Shown: in pieces, positions 1-11,402 of the stretch | How the letters are laid out: each line of letters begins with the position of its first letter | How positions within the stretch are numbered: the first letter of the stretch is position 1 | From: Gymnorhina tibicen | Lineage: Eukaryota; Chordata; Aves; Passeriformes; Artamidae | Assembly: GCA_013399875.1 (NCBI GenBank) | Contig: VXAZ01007504.1 | Span: 186,001-250,000, forward strand | Length of the DNA stretch: 64,000 bases | Direction of reading: 5' to 3' | Program-made: the position numbers and the translations under genes | Notes under the pieces: generated by a model | Database searches by the model: none | Told to the model about the DNA's origin: nothing | The model's input: the letters and a program-made list of their open reading frames with translations, nothing else

Positions 1-106
1 TGGATTTACTTCACACGCGTGGCTGGAATAAACTTCTCCCGTGGACTCTACACAAGGACCCTTCCTGACTCTTTGCTGTCAACTTATTGAAGAAGCTATC
101 CAGTTC

Positions 107-126
107 GTGTGTGTGTGTGTGTGTGT
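107..126. repeat. (GT)10 microsatellite
   Basis: Ten uninterrupted GT dinucleotides are visible. This is a simple repeat with no gene around it and is likely length-polymorphic. Confidence 0.95.
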
Positions 127-383
127 AGTAGCCTGCCGAGTGGCTCCCAGCTGGAGACGCTTTCAGAAGGTTACGGCTTACCACCACCAGAACCCTGCCA
201 TAACACTGTCCTGCAGCAGATTAAAGCAGAAAATAGAGCTTGGGCTGTCAGGAGAGAGTGAAACCCACACTTGTGGGACATGGAGAAGTACTCCAGTTGA
301 GGACTGAAACTCAGGAGCAACAGTCCCAGGGCTGATGGAAAATATACTGAATAAGCCAGTGTTGTGCATCAAAATGATTTTAT

Positions 384-399
384 ATTATTATTATTATTA
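384..399. repeat. (ATT)n microsatellite
   Basis: A short run of about five ATT units. It is a simple repeat, possibly seeded by an old A/T-rich element end, but no element is recognisable beside it. Confidence 0.85.
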
Positions 400-3300
400 G
401 ATCTTGGAAAGAAATTGGAAAAAGGGAAAAGCAAGGGGAAAATATTTAAACAGCAAGAGGAAAGGTAAGGTGACAAGAAAGGCTGAATACAAAATAGTCC
501 TTGTTGAAGAAGGCATTTAGCCCCAGCACCAGAAAGGTGTGCCCTGGGACTCCCAGAAATTTCCTTGTGGTGTTTGTTTGGAACTTGTAATATAAAAAAA
601 AGACACCAAAATAAGCATATCTGGTTTTTTTCAGCACAGAATTCCAATGACATTTTCACTGCACAAATGTTACACAGATATATGTAGGTATACAGTTTTC
701 ATGCTTTTGAGTCATAGGAAATAAGGTTGTACTACAAGCTGGTGTGGCACACAGGCCAACAGGAGGCTGGGGCAACTGATTTAAGGAACATAGAGAAAGC
801 AGTGCCATCACAATTCTATGAGACTTATATGCAACACAGATACCCCTATGTTACTTAAAAATCTACTCTTAAACCATTTACAAATCTTAATTAACTGCAA
901 GAGTCCTCTGCATTGCTGAGCATTGCTGCTGTTTCCTTGGCATGACCAGTGAAGTGGGGTCCCATCCACTGATGATGCTGGGTCTGGCAGATGAGGCACA
1001 GGACAATCTCAGGAAAGCAAAAATCTATGCCTGGCTCATACACAGCTTCATTTTACAGCAATAAAATGACCAAGTACTACATCTTCCCTTTTCACCAGCT
1101 ATAAAACATTGATACTTACAAACCTCCTGTAATTACCAGAAGGCACAATTCAAGTCTGTAAAGCATCCTGTGTTTTTCCACAAAAGAAGCCACCGACAGA
1201 TTTACAGGTCTGAAAACAGGGAGGACAGGCATTTGCCTCCCTGCTCTGCCCTGCCTAAGGAGCTCTCCTGCACAGAACACTTTGGGAGGTGCACTGCTGG
1301 TTTCAGTAAGGTTGTTTTGCAAGGAAGGAGAAACAACTTTCTGTTCAAGGCAATGACCTGGAACCCAGAGAACTGTCTTTTAGCTCTGAGACTGCTGCAG
1401 ATTTCTTACTGGCTTTGACTTAGCTGTTTAATCTTCCTGCACTTCAGTTATCCTGTTAGGAGAATCAGGAGATAACCCTTTTAACTCACATGGGTGTTGT
1501 AGGTGCATTCAAGTTGCTGAAGAGCTCTGATACTAAGATGATTTATGCTATAAAAGTACATAAGTGTATTAGGAATTCTGTAGCTAGCTGATTCCTATTT
1601 CATAACACCCACTAAAACTGGCATATGGAGTTCTTAATCCGTAGATAAATTCATTTTAATCCCCAAATCTAGTCAATGGCACTGGTTTCCTTTAAGATCA
1701 GTGTACACACACAGAACTCGTGCTATCCCAAGCCAGCTGGATATTACTGGGTTAAGAGAAGCCAGAAAAAAGAGGAAACGAAATAAAAACAATGGAGAAA
1801 TAAAACCATTTAATTATAATCATTCATAATTCATCAATGTTTCAGCTGGTGTGTTTAAACTTTTCACAAGTAGATCCTTGCATAAATTCCCACATGCAAA
1901 ATGTCATTCATGCTAATTTAGTTTTTGCAATTCAGAGGCCAGTTCAGGGACACTGTACTTCAAAAGTGTAGAGTTAGTTTCAAGCTGAACTATGAACAGA
2001 AGAAATGTATTGAATAAACTAATCATGGGGTCTTCCTTTTTACTGTAGCAGATCACAGCTTAACAAAAGCAGCAAGTATACTGAGGATTGCATACTACAG
2101 AGAAAAGAGGGTATAAATTGCATTGACAAGAACGTAACTAGTAAAAACACCACAACATAAAGAAACCACATCATGTTAGATATGTAGTACCCTCTCAGAG
2201 ATCAAACTTCAGTCTGAGTACAGTGAACTTAGTGGAATGAGTATCACTCTTGTAGTATGACTAATGCAATCATCTCATTCATGTGACCTGACAAGAGCTT
2301 TCTGTATGTGAGATTTAAGGTGAGAATTTAATAACATCATTGAGCTAGAGCTAATGTCATCTGGCACTTTAAATCTCTCCGATGGAAAGTTATCAGCAGA
2401 TAAAAACCTTTTGTGGAGTTCAGTTAGTGATTCAGAGAGGTAAATTTGCTGAAATGTCAAGGCTAAAATGAAAGGTAGTGTTAACATTCATTTTTTCGCA
2501 ATAAAGAATGAATTTGTGAGCTCAGGAAGGCTGGTGTGTAGAGCCCTAGATAAAACCAAACATAGCCTGGGCAGATGCTATTTCAAACCTACTCTTCTGC
2601 CTCCGTGTTTCACTTTAAAACTTATCAGAAGACAAAATAAAAACAAGGAAAAAAACTCATCTATTTCACCACTGGGTGTCCTTTAACTAGATAATTAGCT
2701 AATGTCCTTCTAGCTGTCTGAGGCACATGAGTGCAGAAAAATATCTGTGTGGCAGCAGTAGAAAACAATAAAGAATACCTCATCTGGCAGCCTAAATAAG
2801 CCTTAAAATTTGAAGAATGAGGTAATTTGACTTTTATTTCCTAAAACATTTCTGTTGTAAAGGATCATGACTTCTAGTCTTCCCTCAACCTAGATTTGAT
2901 GGCAAACCTTCATCAAATTATAAAAGGAAAGAAATTGGGTGTTTAAAGGGAATAAAAAGACATCACTGTAAGTGTTTTAAAAATTAGCAAGGGATTTTTT
3001 TGAATGAGGGATTGAGTTGTCTTGCCAGGAGACATTTAGGTCTATGTATATTGCCAGTAGCACCAGCAGACAAAGGAAAAAAGAGCCCATGGAAGAGTTA
3101 ATGATTGGGTGCATGGTTTGGATGAAAACACAAAATAAAATTAACAATTTTCTTCTATAGGTGACTTTCCAGATGAAATGAATGCAGGGTCTTCATCAAA
3201 TTTGACATGAGAAAAGCATTTGATGAAATGTCTTGTGGGAAAATATTTATTAAGCAGGAAAAGACAGAGATTAGTGGAAGAAATATAGTGGTATGGATTT

Positions 3301-5649
3301 TAAATGGAAGTTCTTGAGCAAAATGGAGCTGACCATGGCTGTAGCTGAAAAATCAGCGTGAGCCATTCACATCTCATATATTCATATAACGACAAGTTAG
3401 AAACAGGACTGAGCTACGACATTTGCTGAGGGATGTCATTGGTAAAGATGAGCATTAGCATATTGCGTGGGAAGTACCTGAGACATTCAAGAACAGGAGT
3501 AGTGGAAATGGAATCAAATTGCCTAGTACAAAAGTGGCATCAGCTTGCGCTTACAGACTAGAAACAAGAAGCTTTTCTCTGAGCTGAGAACTCATTAGTC
3601 AGTGATGACAGACAGGGAAAAAGGCCTGAGGGTTATTCATGGAAGACAGAATGACTGAGCCATGATGGAAAGTGTAAATACAGTCCTTGTTGTTATCAGG
3701 TAAAAAATGTTTCTGGTAGAAACAGGGAAGTGTTAGTGCCATTACAGAGCTGATAGGCGTCACAGAGGTACCAACTGCAGTACGCTTCCAGGCAGTCTTA
3801 TTTAAACAGAAAAAAAATTTGAATCACAAGCAGGTAATCAGGATAATTAAGGAAATGAACAGCTTCATCTTCCAAAAGGATGCGAACAGAAGTGAAACAA
3901 AGGCTTCAGGAGCTATGAATGCTGTCCACAAGCATAACAGAGAATCAACACCTTCTAGGATAGATGAAGAGCTAAAGGACAATACATGCAGTGAAAATCA
4001 TCAATTTGTCATGATCACAGATTAAGACAGAGGTCAGAAGACGGGCAGAAGAGCCCTCTTTCTGCAGGAAAGTAGTACAACAAACTCAAAAAGGAACAAA
4101 AATCTCCTTCTAGTTTTAGGGTGCAATGTGCTTCTCTTCCTGGCATGATTATATGACCTGAGTACTTGCAAAACAGATTTACCTCAGCCCAGGTGGACCC
4201 TTCCACTTCCATATTTCTATGCATTGCTCTTAAAAAAATAATATTTCCCTCCCATTCCCCTGTTTGCATTCCCAGCTCAAATATCAGTAGTTGGACTTAG
4301 CTGGTGTTCTAAAATCTGTGGATGTTTAAGAGCTCAGAAAGGATATTCCTTTCCTTCGTATGTAGGTTTTTCAACCCTTCTTTCTGAACCAGCTGAATTA
4401 TAAATACTGCTATGGGTACCTGAATTAACCTGACAGAGTCCTGGTATAAATCAAACAGGTGAAATTGAGACTTTAATCCGGCTAAAAAATATGCTTGCTA
4501 CCAGAAAATAAAACACCATAGCAGAAATGGATGTATTTTGGCTCTAAAAAACAAAGAAACAAACAAACAGACAAAAAAAGCTTGTTACAAATTATTCAAT
4601 CCATGAAGGTCAATATATCACCAGATTATAGCAATTCTACAAAGATTTATCTTACATAATCTTCTGTGATATTACATGTACGGAATCTTCTAACGTATAA
4701 GTATTAATCTAAGCAGATAATGGCTGAGAAGCTGTTTATTAATAGCTTGGAAGACCTTGTGAGAAGAGTTTGATATTTTTTAAAACTTTTTCATGAAGGT
4801 TCAGTCTCATATTGTTATTACTTGCAATGATCATGTAGCTTTCTTTACCCAACACGTCTGCATAAGGCTTCTTTTTCAGTCTGACTTATGGCCAGAAAGG
4901 CCTTTGGTATTATAGATCACCCTGGGAGTAAATTGCTTTCATTTTCTTTTACATTTCAGAAGCAAGAAATAATTTCTCAATTTTTTTGGCACCAAGAATA
5001 CTCAGACTTACAGGAGTGCCAGTGAGAGCTGGTTATATTCTGGATGGACACTTTTAACATCAGCACTGAATGAAACTAAGACCTTTTTTCTCAAGTAGGA
5101 TACTTGCATTGGTCATGAACCCACTCATTCTCAGCTGAGTAATGAAATATATGTAAGTGAAAAGCATTCCCCATTGCTGGCTGTGGTTTGGGTACAATAA
5201 CTAACAGAATAGAAAAAAACACAGATTAAGCAAAATCTTAAAACACACAGATCTCAGATTTCAAAAGATAGCAGGGGAAGAGAAAATGTGAGACAACAAA
5301 GAGATTTTTCACCAGAAGAAACCGTGCTAAAGCTGGCAGAGACACACCAGCACAGAATTTGAGTGGGAGGAGCTTCCCATCCAAAACTGTCCCTTCCCAC
5401 AAACTGTGTGCAACCAGCACCTCAAAGAGACCACTCCTGGCTCCCCACAGCCCATCCTGGAAAAGTGAGGATTTAAAATAGCCAAGAAACATGGTCTAAG
5501 AACTCTAATATCTCTGCAGCACTGCTTCCTCCATCTTGTCCAGTTTTGATTCCTCTTTGGTCTAAATGTGGCTGAATTTTAACACTTGGTTAATTATGAT
5601 TCTGTTCAGCTAAGGTTACAGGCTATTTTCCATGCAGAAGTCACTCCAG

Positions 5650-5712
5650 AACATCATAGAACAGTTTTGGTTGGAAGGACTTTTATAGGTCACCTAGTCA
5701 ACCAGAGCATCA
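5650..5712 (-). mobile_element. CR1 LINE fragment, 3' tail only
   Basis: Read on the plus strand, the segment begins with a degenerate ATCATAGAA and continues with GGTTGGAAGGAC and TAGGTCACCTAGTC. This is the reverse complement of the 3' end of an avian CR1 LINE. Only about 60 bp survive, so it is a severely 5'-truncated insertion, as is usual for CR1. Several mismatches to the family pattern suggest an old copy. It has no coding capacity. Confidence 0.75.
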
Positions 5713-8700
5713 TCAGGAACAGGATATAAGGAACCTCAAGGCCAAAGATATGTCCTTAACTTGCACTCTTAGAGAAATGGAGTAAGAATTTATGAAATTA
5801 TGTGAGAGGACGGTATTTTAAGGAACCTCATGAAATTTTTCCTTCAGTTTTTGTCCCCTGAAGGTGTAAAATACTCAGCCAACAATGCAAATTGTGTGTT
5901 AGATTTTCGTTTTCATCAGACTGAATCTCCCACTTAAATGCAGAAGGGCAGATTCCTGGGTACACGCAGAACTTCAAGTGGGCCCTAGCATCCCAGGTAA
6001 GCAGAGATTTGTACCAGATCATGTCTCCTTGTAGAAGTGGGACTTAATGATCTGTTTTTAAACCTAGACCTGCTGATCAGAGTACCATACTACCTACCAC
6101 AGCTACAGTCATGGGGACTCAGCTTCTGACATGGTTTAAAGGGTGGCTCGTCCACTCTAGGAGGAACAGTGCAAAGCCCCATTGGATATTTGAAAAAGAA
6201 TAAAGGCCATCTTCTGCTGGATTCCTGGAGTAGTGACAGAGGCTGAGAGACAGCTGACCTGAAACTCTTCTTCTACCCCACCAAAAATATGAAACCAAAA
6301 CCAACCTTTCCCTTACAGCACAGTCGGTTTATGCCCCAAACTGGGGCTCATATGGAGCAGTACTCTGCTCATCCTAAAACGATCTCTGCCTTTTCCCAGC
6401 CTCCCTGTTCTTCTGCTCGTGCATTTTGCTTCAATTGGACAGGAGCCACCCAAGACGTACAGAACAAACCAGGGAAAATAAACACAGAGAACTAAACCCC
6501 ATTTGTCAGCTCAATTTGCTGATATATTTGACAATGCATTCAATTTTTTTAAGTAAAAATGTACTCTCTGAATGCAGCTTCCCAGCAGCTGGCCTTTCTT
6601 TTGATTTGTTAACCTATTGAGAAGGCAGATATTTAAGTCTTTAACCACCTTTTCTAGAACTATACTGAACCCTTAATCAATTCAATTTTTAATAGCTGTT
6701 TAATGTCCCAACAGGAGTGATTTTATAGGCTAGTTTCCAAATTTATCCACTGACTACTGAACGCACTAATAAGAGTTTGTGTCTTCAGTCAGGTATGTAA
6801 AGAAATTATAAATGAGTCCTTATTTCACAAACGCAATCCCATAATATGTTGGGTACTTCTGTTCTGATCCAGCAAGGCTAGATGAATGTCCTTCATTTCA
6901 AGGACACTTCCCTCAACTGAGTAATGCTCTCTGTAAAGGGAGGATAATTAATGTACTTAAAGTTATGTGCATTGTTAAGCTTTTTGCCACAACAGGTGCT
7001 GTGCTCAGGTGCACTTGGACAAGATCCAGATACTTGGAGCTACTAGACAGGAAGTGTATCAGACAGTTAAAAACCCCCTTTTTCTGTGAATTATAGCAGA
7101 AGTTCGTCACTGGGGTTCAAAGCCCATGTAATCATTGCAGCTACTTAATGATCTTATCAACAGAATCCATATTTTAAAGATTCCTTTCTCATTTGTGAGA
7201 TACCCAGAATGGGAAATTAGACTCCTCTTATTTATTATTTCCAGTGATCTTTTCAGATAATCTTTACACAGAATTTTGTAAGCTCTTCTAATTAGACCAG
7301 AAGCATTTCAAGCCATGCAATGTGTTGCTCTGTTGCTGCAGTGGATGTAGAAAGATATTACTATCCAGGCTTAAATGTTATGTGGCTATTGCTGACTTAA
7401 ACAGGAATGATGGTTTTAGTGAGATCTTAAGCCAGAAATCTAATTTTCTATCTGCTTTTACAACACAGCAAAATGAGCAGTCATGAGGTAAACCTATGAC
7501 AGGTTAGAAATGAGAAATTTTAAGGGCTATTAAACTTTTTAAAAATGTTCCCAGAGGATCAGCATAAACTTACCTAGTGCCTCTACTTCTGTAATTGTGA
7601 TATAGTGGGAGAATTCACAGCGTTCAGTGGTTTATTCAGTGAACTCCTACAGCTTGGTAGTAACCTTGGCTGACATAAAAACCAGGCGGGATATCATAGC
7701 ATCTGCAAACCTGAAACAGAGTTTCAGATTAGTTTGTGCTTGTTACATTTTTCATGAATCTTATTTTGCAGTCTTGTATGGCTCTAAGTTTCTTTGTTGC
7801 TCGTTTTCAGTGGACATTCTTTTAAGAAAGGACTGTTTGTTTTCAAATTAATTGGACAAAAAGTAGAGTTTGAAAGAGAGGCTAGACAACTTTATTCCTG
7901 ATCTATGGGTAAAATAAGGGCCATCCAAAGCAGTATTCATGTGCCCAACATATTCCACCCAAGGTGAATGTAGTCAGGTGAAGAAATAAAATGCTGAAAG
8001 TCACAGTTATTGATGGACAGTCTGCTCAAATCCAAGATAATGGATGGAAATGAGCATGGCCAGGTCATACTTAGCACTCGTACACAAGTTTGGTTTTGCA
8101 CCACAGAATGAAAACATGGATCCAAAGGAAAGAATGAGCCCACGCCAAAAATTTAACAGATGCGAAATATCTTTACCAGGCAGTGAGAGAAACATTCTAA
8201 TCATCACAGCTTTGAATCAACTTTTGGGCAGGACCTGCATCCATAACTTGTGCCCTGAATGGCATGTATAATTGTTGTTGACAATATAACATTTATTCTA
8301 GATTTATACCGAGGGTACTGAGAGCAGAGGCCAGTCTTCTAATATGAAATAGGTCCCCTGAGAGACATTGCCAGGTAGCAGAGAATGAGAATTTGCATCA
8401 CATAAACTGCAATGACACTGACATCAGAAAGTGTCCTGTCGGCATTCTGAGAGAACAGCAGGCACAGAAGTATTCAAATTTTGATATAGTGTGTGATACA
8501 TCTGGCACTGGAGAAAAAGTTTGGGTCTGGGCATCAAGGAAACTGTACAGGTCTTTGTCTTTCTGACCCAGGTCCTGCCCCACCATCGCCACCCAGTGTA
8601 AACATCTGTATCAACACAGATCTCACATCTGACCACCTTTTACAGGAACAGTGACGAAAATCATATCTGAGCACTCTTATATACAATTTCACAGATGCTC

Positions 8701-9764
8701 CAAGCTTCTTGGAAGAAAACCTGGAAATGTTTCTCAGCCATGTATCTTTATAGAGGGTGAAAAATGTGGAAATGAGGTGGTAAACTCCTTGAGTTCAAGC
8801 AAGGATGGAAATCGGTATAAAGAATTAGCTGTGCCCTTACAGTTAGTAGCAGCCATCTCCTGCTTTATGTCAGCACACATCTTGGCTCTGATGAACACCT
8901 CTGCAGCAGCCCAAAGAAGCCATAAAGCCACACTGGCTGACAAGCACAAGATTCTCCTTGCATGGGGAATTCATGCACCGCAAAGTCAGAAACATCAACT
9001 CCATATTGTTCTTCCTCCCTGTGGAGGTGATGTAGGCAAATGTCAGCAGCAGCTCACAACCGCAGCTCTCCAGCTGCTGGAACAGCTGCTTGGAGCCAGT
9101 ATTGACCTGGAAAATATTAGAATAATCTTAAGGCTTCTTTGAATCATTCCAAGAGCTAAACCAGCCAGCTTAATATTGCACACTTGCCCCTCTCAGACCT
9201 ACTGTCAGGATTTCCTTTTCCACAACTCAAATCCTTCCTCACACGGAAAGAAAGCCATGGGTGCAGATTATCTTCTCCAGAAGACAGAGCCAAAAGGCTG
9301 CTGAATGTGTCCAATCCTGGATTTGAGGGGGAGCAAGAGGAAAGATTATCCAGGTGCTCCTACCAGCATATTTTCTTGTTTCATGAGTAGGTCTTTAGTA
9401 AATAACTGACAGTGCTTTATACACTTTAACCAACTGCCCTCATTTAATGCCACATGTACCCAAATCCTTTGCTTCTGCCAATCAAACTTCAAGTATGCCT
9501 TCCAAAGTTTGTCTCAGAGTAAAATCCATAATTTTTACCACACCGATACAGAAATCCATCCAGCAGAGCTCTCCTGATCAGCAGGAGGGGAACAAGATAT
9601 TTCCTGGTATAAAGCTCTTCAGTAAAGGACTTTCCTTAGCAGGGAAGCATATTGTGGTTGCTATAGCATGTAATTAGAAGTCAAAGGACTAAAGCTTAAA
9701 TAAAAAAGCTGTGTGACTGAATTATTAACTTCCTTAGCTATTAATTTGCAATATATACCAATTC
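5713..9764. other. Unique sequence, no confirmed gene
   Basis: The sequence is AT-rich and non-repetitive. The only item of note is the exon-like open stretch on the minus strand at 8841-9106, listed separately. Other frames at 7937-8207 and 8398-8636 on the minus strand are short and unrecognised. If 8841-9106 is decayed coding sequence, they could be further decayed pieces of it. Confidence 0.5.
8841..9106 (-). pseudogene. Exon-like stretch, unidentified, with one frameshift
   Basis: On the minus strand a good 3' splice acceptor (a CTAAT-like branch site, then TATTTTCCAG) ends just before position 9106. An open frame of about 70 codons follows, including the residues ELLLTFAYITSTGRKNNMEL and LRCMNSPCKENLVLVSQCGF. 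Reading then has to shift to a second frame, which holds AEVFIRAKMCADIKQEMAAT, and this ends at a good donor (AACT then GTAAGG). The combined 266 bp therefore looks like an exon with one indel: a decayed exon, a sequencing error, or chance. The plus strand is also open over this interval (8651-9142, 163 codons), which weakens the argument. I do not recognise the protein family and assign no function. Confidence 0.25.
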
Positions 9765-9842
9765 ATCCCCATCATAGGGATGTTGAGAGGCTTAATCAGT
9801 GAATATACCTGAAGCACTATAAAATGCTGAAAAGATGAATAC
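9765..9842 (+). mobile_element. MIR-like SINE fragment (3' part)
   Basis: The order ATCATAGGGATGTTGAGAGG, then TTAATCAGTGAATATACCTG, then AAGCACTATAAAATGCTG follows the 3' half of MIR/CORE-SINE elements: CTCATAGGGTTGTTGTGAGG, a degenerate ATTAAATGAG block, and an AAGCGCTATAAATGCT-like end. These SINEs predate the amniotes and survive in birds as rare, diverged relics. The match is by eye and short. Confidence 0.5.
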
Positions 9843-10344
9843 TTGGATTTGTGGAGGTGACCATTTTAGTAAACACTTATATAACTGAAATAGGGATGGT
9901 AAATTTTGAGCTAAGAGAATAAAATGAACCTGTGGTGGGACTTTAACACTTTCCTCTCTCCATATTTGGAAGAAGTTTACTTGGAGCACAAGAGTAAAAT
10001 GCACTCTATTACTCTATTACTGAACAATTACTGAATTATTCTTTTTAATAGCCCTAAATGTACATCTGGGTATCATCAGACAAAATTTATGAGCACTTGG
10101 GCCTAGGATTCTTCCCCTAGAGCAGAGACAAGAATTTTTGTCTTCTACTCAAAGCTTTCCCTTTGTCAAAAGAATTAAAGAGGGAAAAGAAAGTCCTCAG
10201 AAAAAGGATAAAAGTTACAGCAGCAAAAAAAATCATATTCACTAGAACTGAGCCTTTCACTTGGTAGCACATTATAACCATTGGAAGCAACACAGACATC
10301 TATTTTCCCTTTATAAAAGCCAAGTTTCATTTAATGAGCCATTT
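9843..10344. other. Unique sequence, no gene seen
   Basis: AT-rich DNA with only short frames on both strands. Nothing recognisable lies between the MIR-like relic and the CR1 pair. Confidence 0.6.
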
Positions 10345-10866
10345 AAGGACAACTGTGTGCAGTTTTGGGCACCATGTTATAAAAATAGACATTAAGCTAT
10401 TAGAGGGCATCCAAAGGAGGGCCATGAGGATGGTGAAGCGCCTTGAGGGGAAGCTGTATGAGGAGCAGCTGAGGTTCAACAAGCAGCACTTGTTCTGTTC
10501 AACCTGGAGAAGAGGAGACTGAGCGGAAATCTGTAACAGACTACAATTGCCTTGTGAGGGGAAGTGAAGGGGCAGGTAGCGATCTCCTCACTCTCATGAC
10601 CAGTGACAGGACCTGAGGGAATGGCATGAAGCTGAGTTAGGGGAGGTTTAGGTTGGATATTAGGAAAAGGTTCTTCCCCCAGAGGGTGGTTGGGCTCTGG
10701 AACAGGCTCCTCAGGGAGGTGGCCACAGCACAAAGCCTGGCGGAGTTCAAGAAGCATTTGGACAATAATTTCAGGTGCATGGTGTCACTCGTGGGCAAGA
10801 CCAGGAGTTAGACTCAATGATTCCTGAGGGTGCCTTCCAACTCAACATATTCTCTCATTCTGTGAT
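10345..10866 (+). mobile_element. CR1 LINE, 5'-truncated, plus strand
   Basis: About 520 bp of the CR1 3' region: the C-terminal end of ORF2 plus the short 3' UTR. Landmarks in order are CTGTGTGCAGTTTTGGGC, GGAGGGCCATGAGGATGGTG, GAGGAGCAGCTGAGG, GGTTTAGGTTGGATATTAGG, a GAACAGGCTCCTCAGGGAGG block, and the terminal ATTCTCTCATTCTGTGAT, a degenerate form of the 8-bp CR1 end repeat. The open frames within it (10334-10522 plus, 10476-10757 minus) are fragments or shadows of the decayed ORF2. It is truncated at its 5' end, as most CR1 copies are, and cannot move by itself. Confidence 0.92.
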
Positions 10867-10889
10867 AACTTAAAGTCAATATGAAGAAC

Positions 10890-11402
10890 AGAATCACATC
10901 ATGGTTGAGGGGTGAAGGAACCTCTGAAGACCATCTAAGTCCACTCCCCCTTTTCAATCAAGGTCAGCTACAGCAGGATGCCCAGGACCACGTCTAGTCT
11001 GGGTTTGAATACCTCCAGGGGTGGAGACTCCACAACCTCTCTGAGCAACCTGTGCTAGTGCTCACAGAGTAAAAGTTATACTTAGATGAAATCTCTTGTA
11101 ATTCAACCTCTACCCAATATCTCTTGTCTGGTCATAGGGTACTATTGGGATAGTCTGACTCTCCCTTCCTTACTCGCCCCTCAGGTATTATACACACACT
11201 GAAGAGATCTTCCTAAATCTTGTCTTCCAAGACTGAACAAACCCAGCTCTCCCAGTTTCTTCATGTGTGAGAGATGCCCCAACTCCTTAATCATCTCTGT
11301 GGTCTTTCACTGACCTTATTCCATTGTGCCCATGTCTCTCTTGCACCAGGGAGCCCAGGAGTGGACCTCACTCCAGGTGGGGGCTCACCAGTGCTGAACA
11401 GA
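10890..11402 (-). mobile_element. CR1 LINE, 5'-truncated, minus strand
   Basis: Read on the plus strand this is the reverse complement of a CR1 3' end. It starts with AGAATCACATCATGGTTGAG, continues with CCATCTAAGTCCA, GGAGACTCCACAACCTCTCT, CCCAGCTCTCCCAG and GAGCCCAGGAGTGGAC, and stops near GGGCTCACCAGTGCTGAA. It lies only about 24 bp from the plus-strand CR1, so the two 3' tails face each other. Internal mismatches and small indels mark it as an old, inactive copy from a different subfamily than its neighbour. Confidence 0.9.

Larger units (their letters stand above)
1..5648. other. Unique AT-rich sequence, no gene seen
   Basis: Open frames here are short (under 100 codons), overlap on both strands and show no domain, signal peptide or conserved motif that I recognise. 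Two short microsatellites and an AAAC-rich stretch (about 4549-4578) are the only simple structures. I see no promoter or splice-bounded exon. The best reading is intergenic or intronic DNA. Confidence 0.6.
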
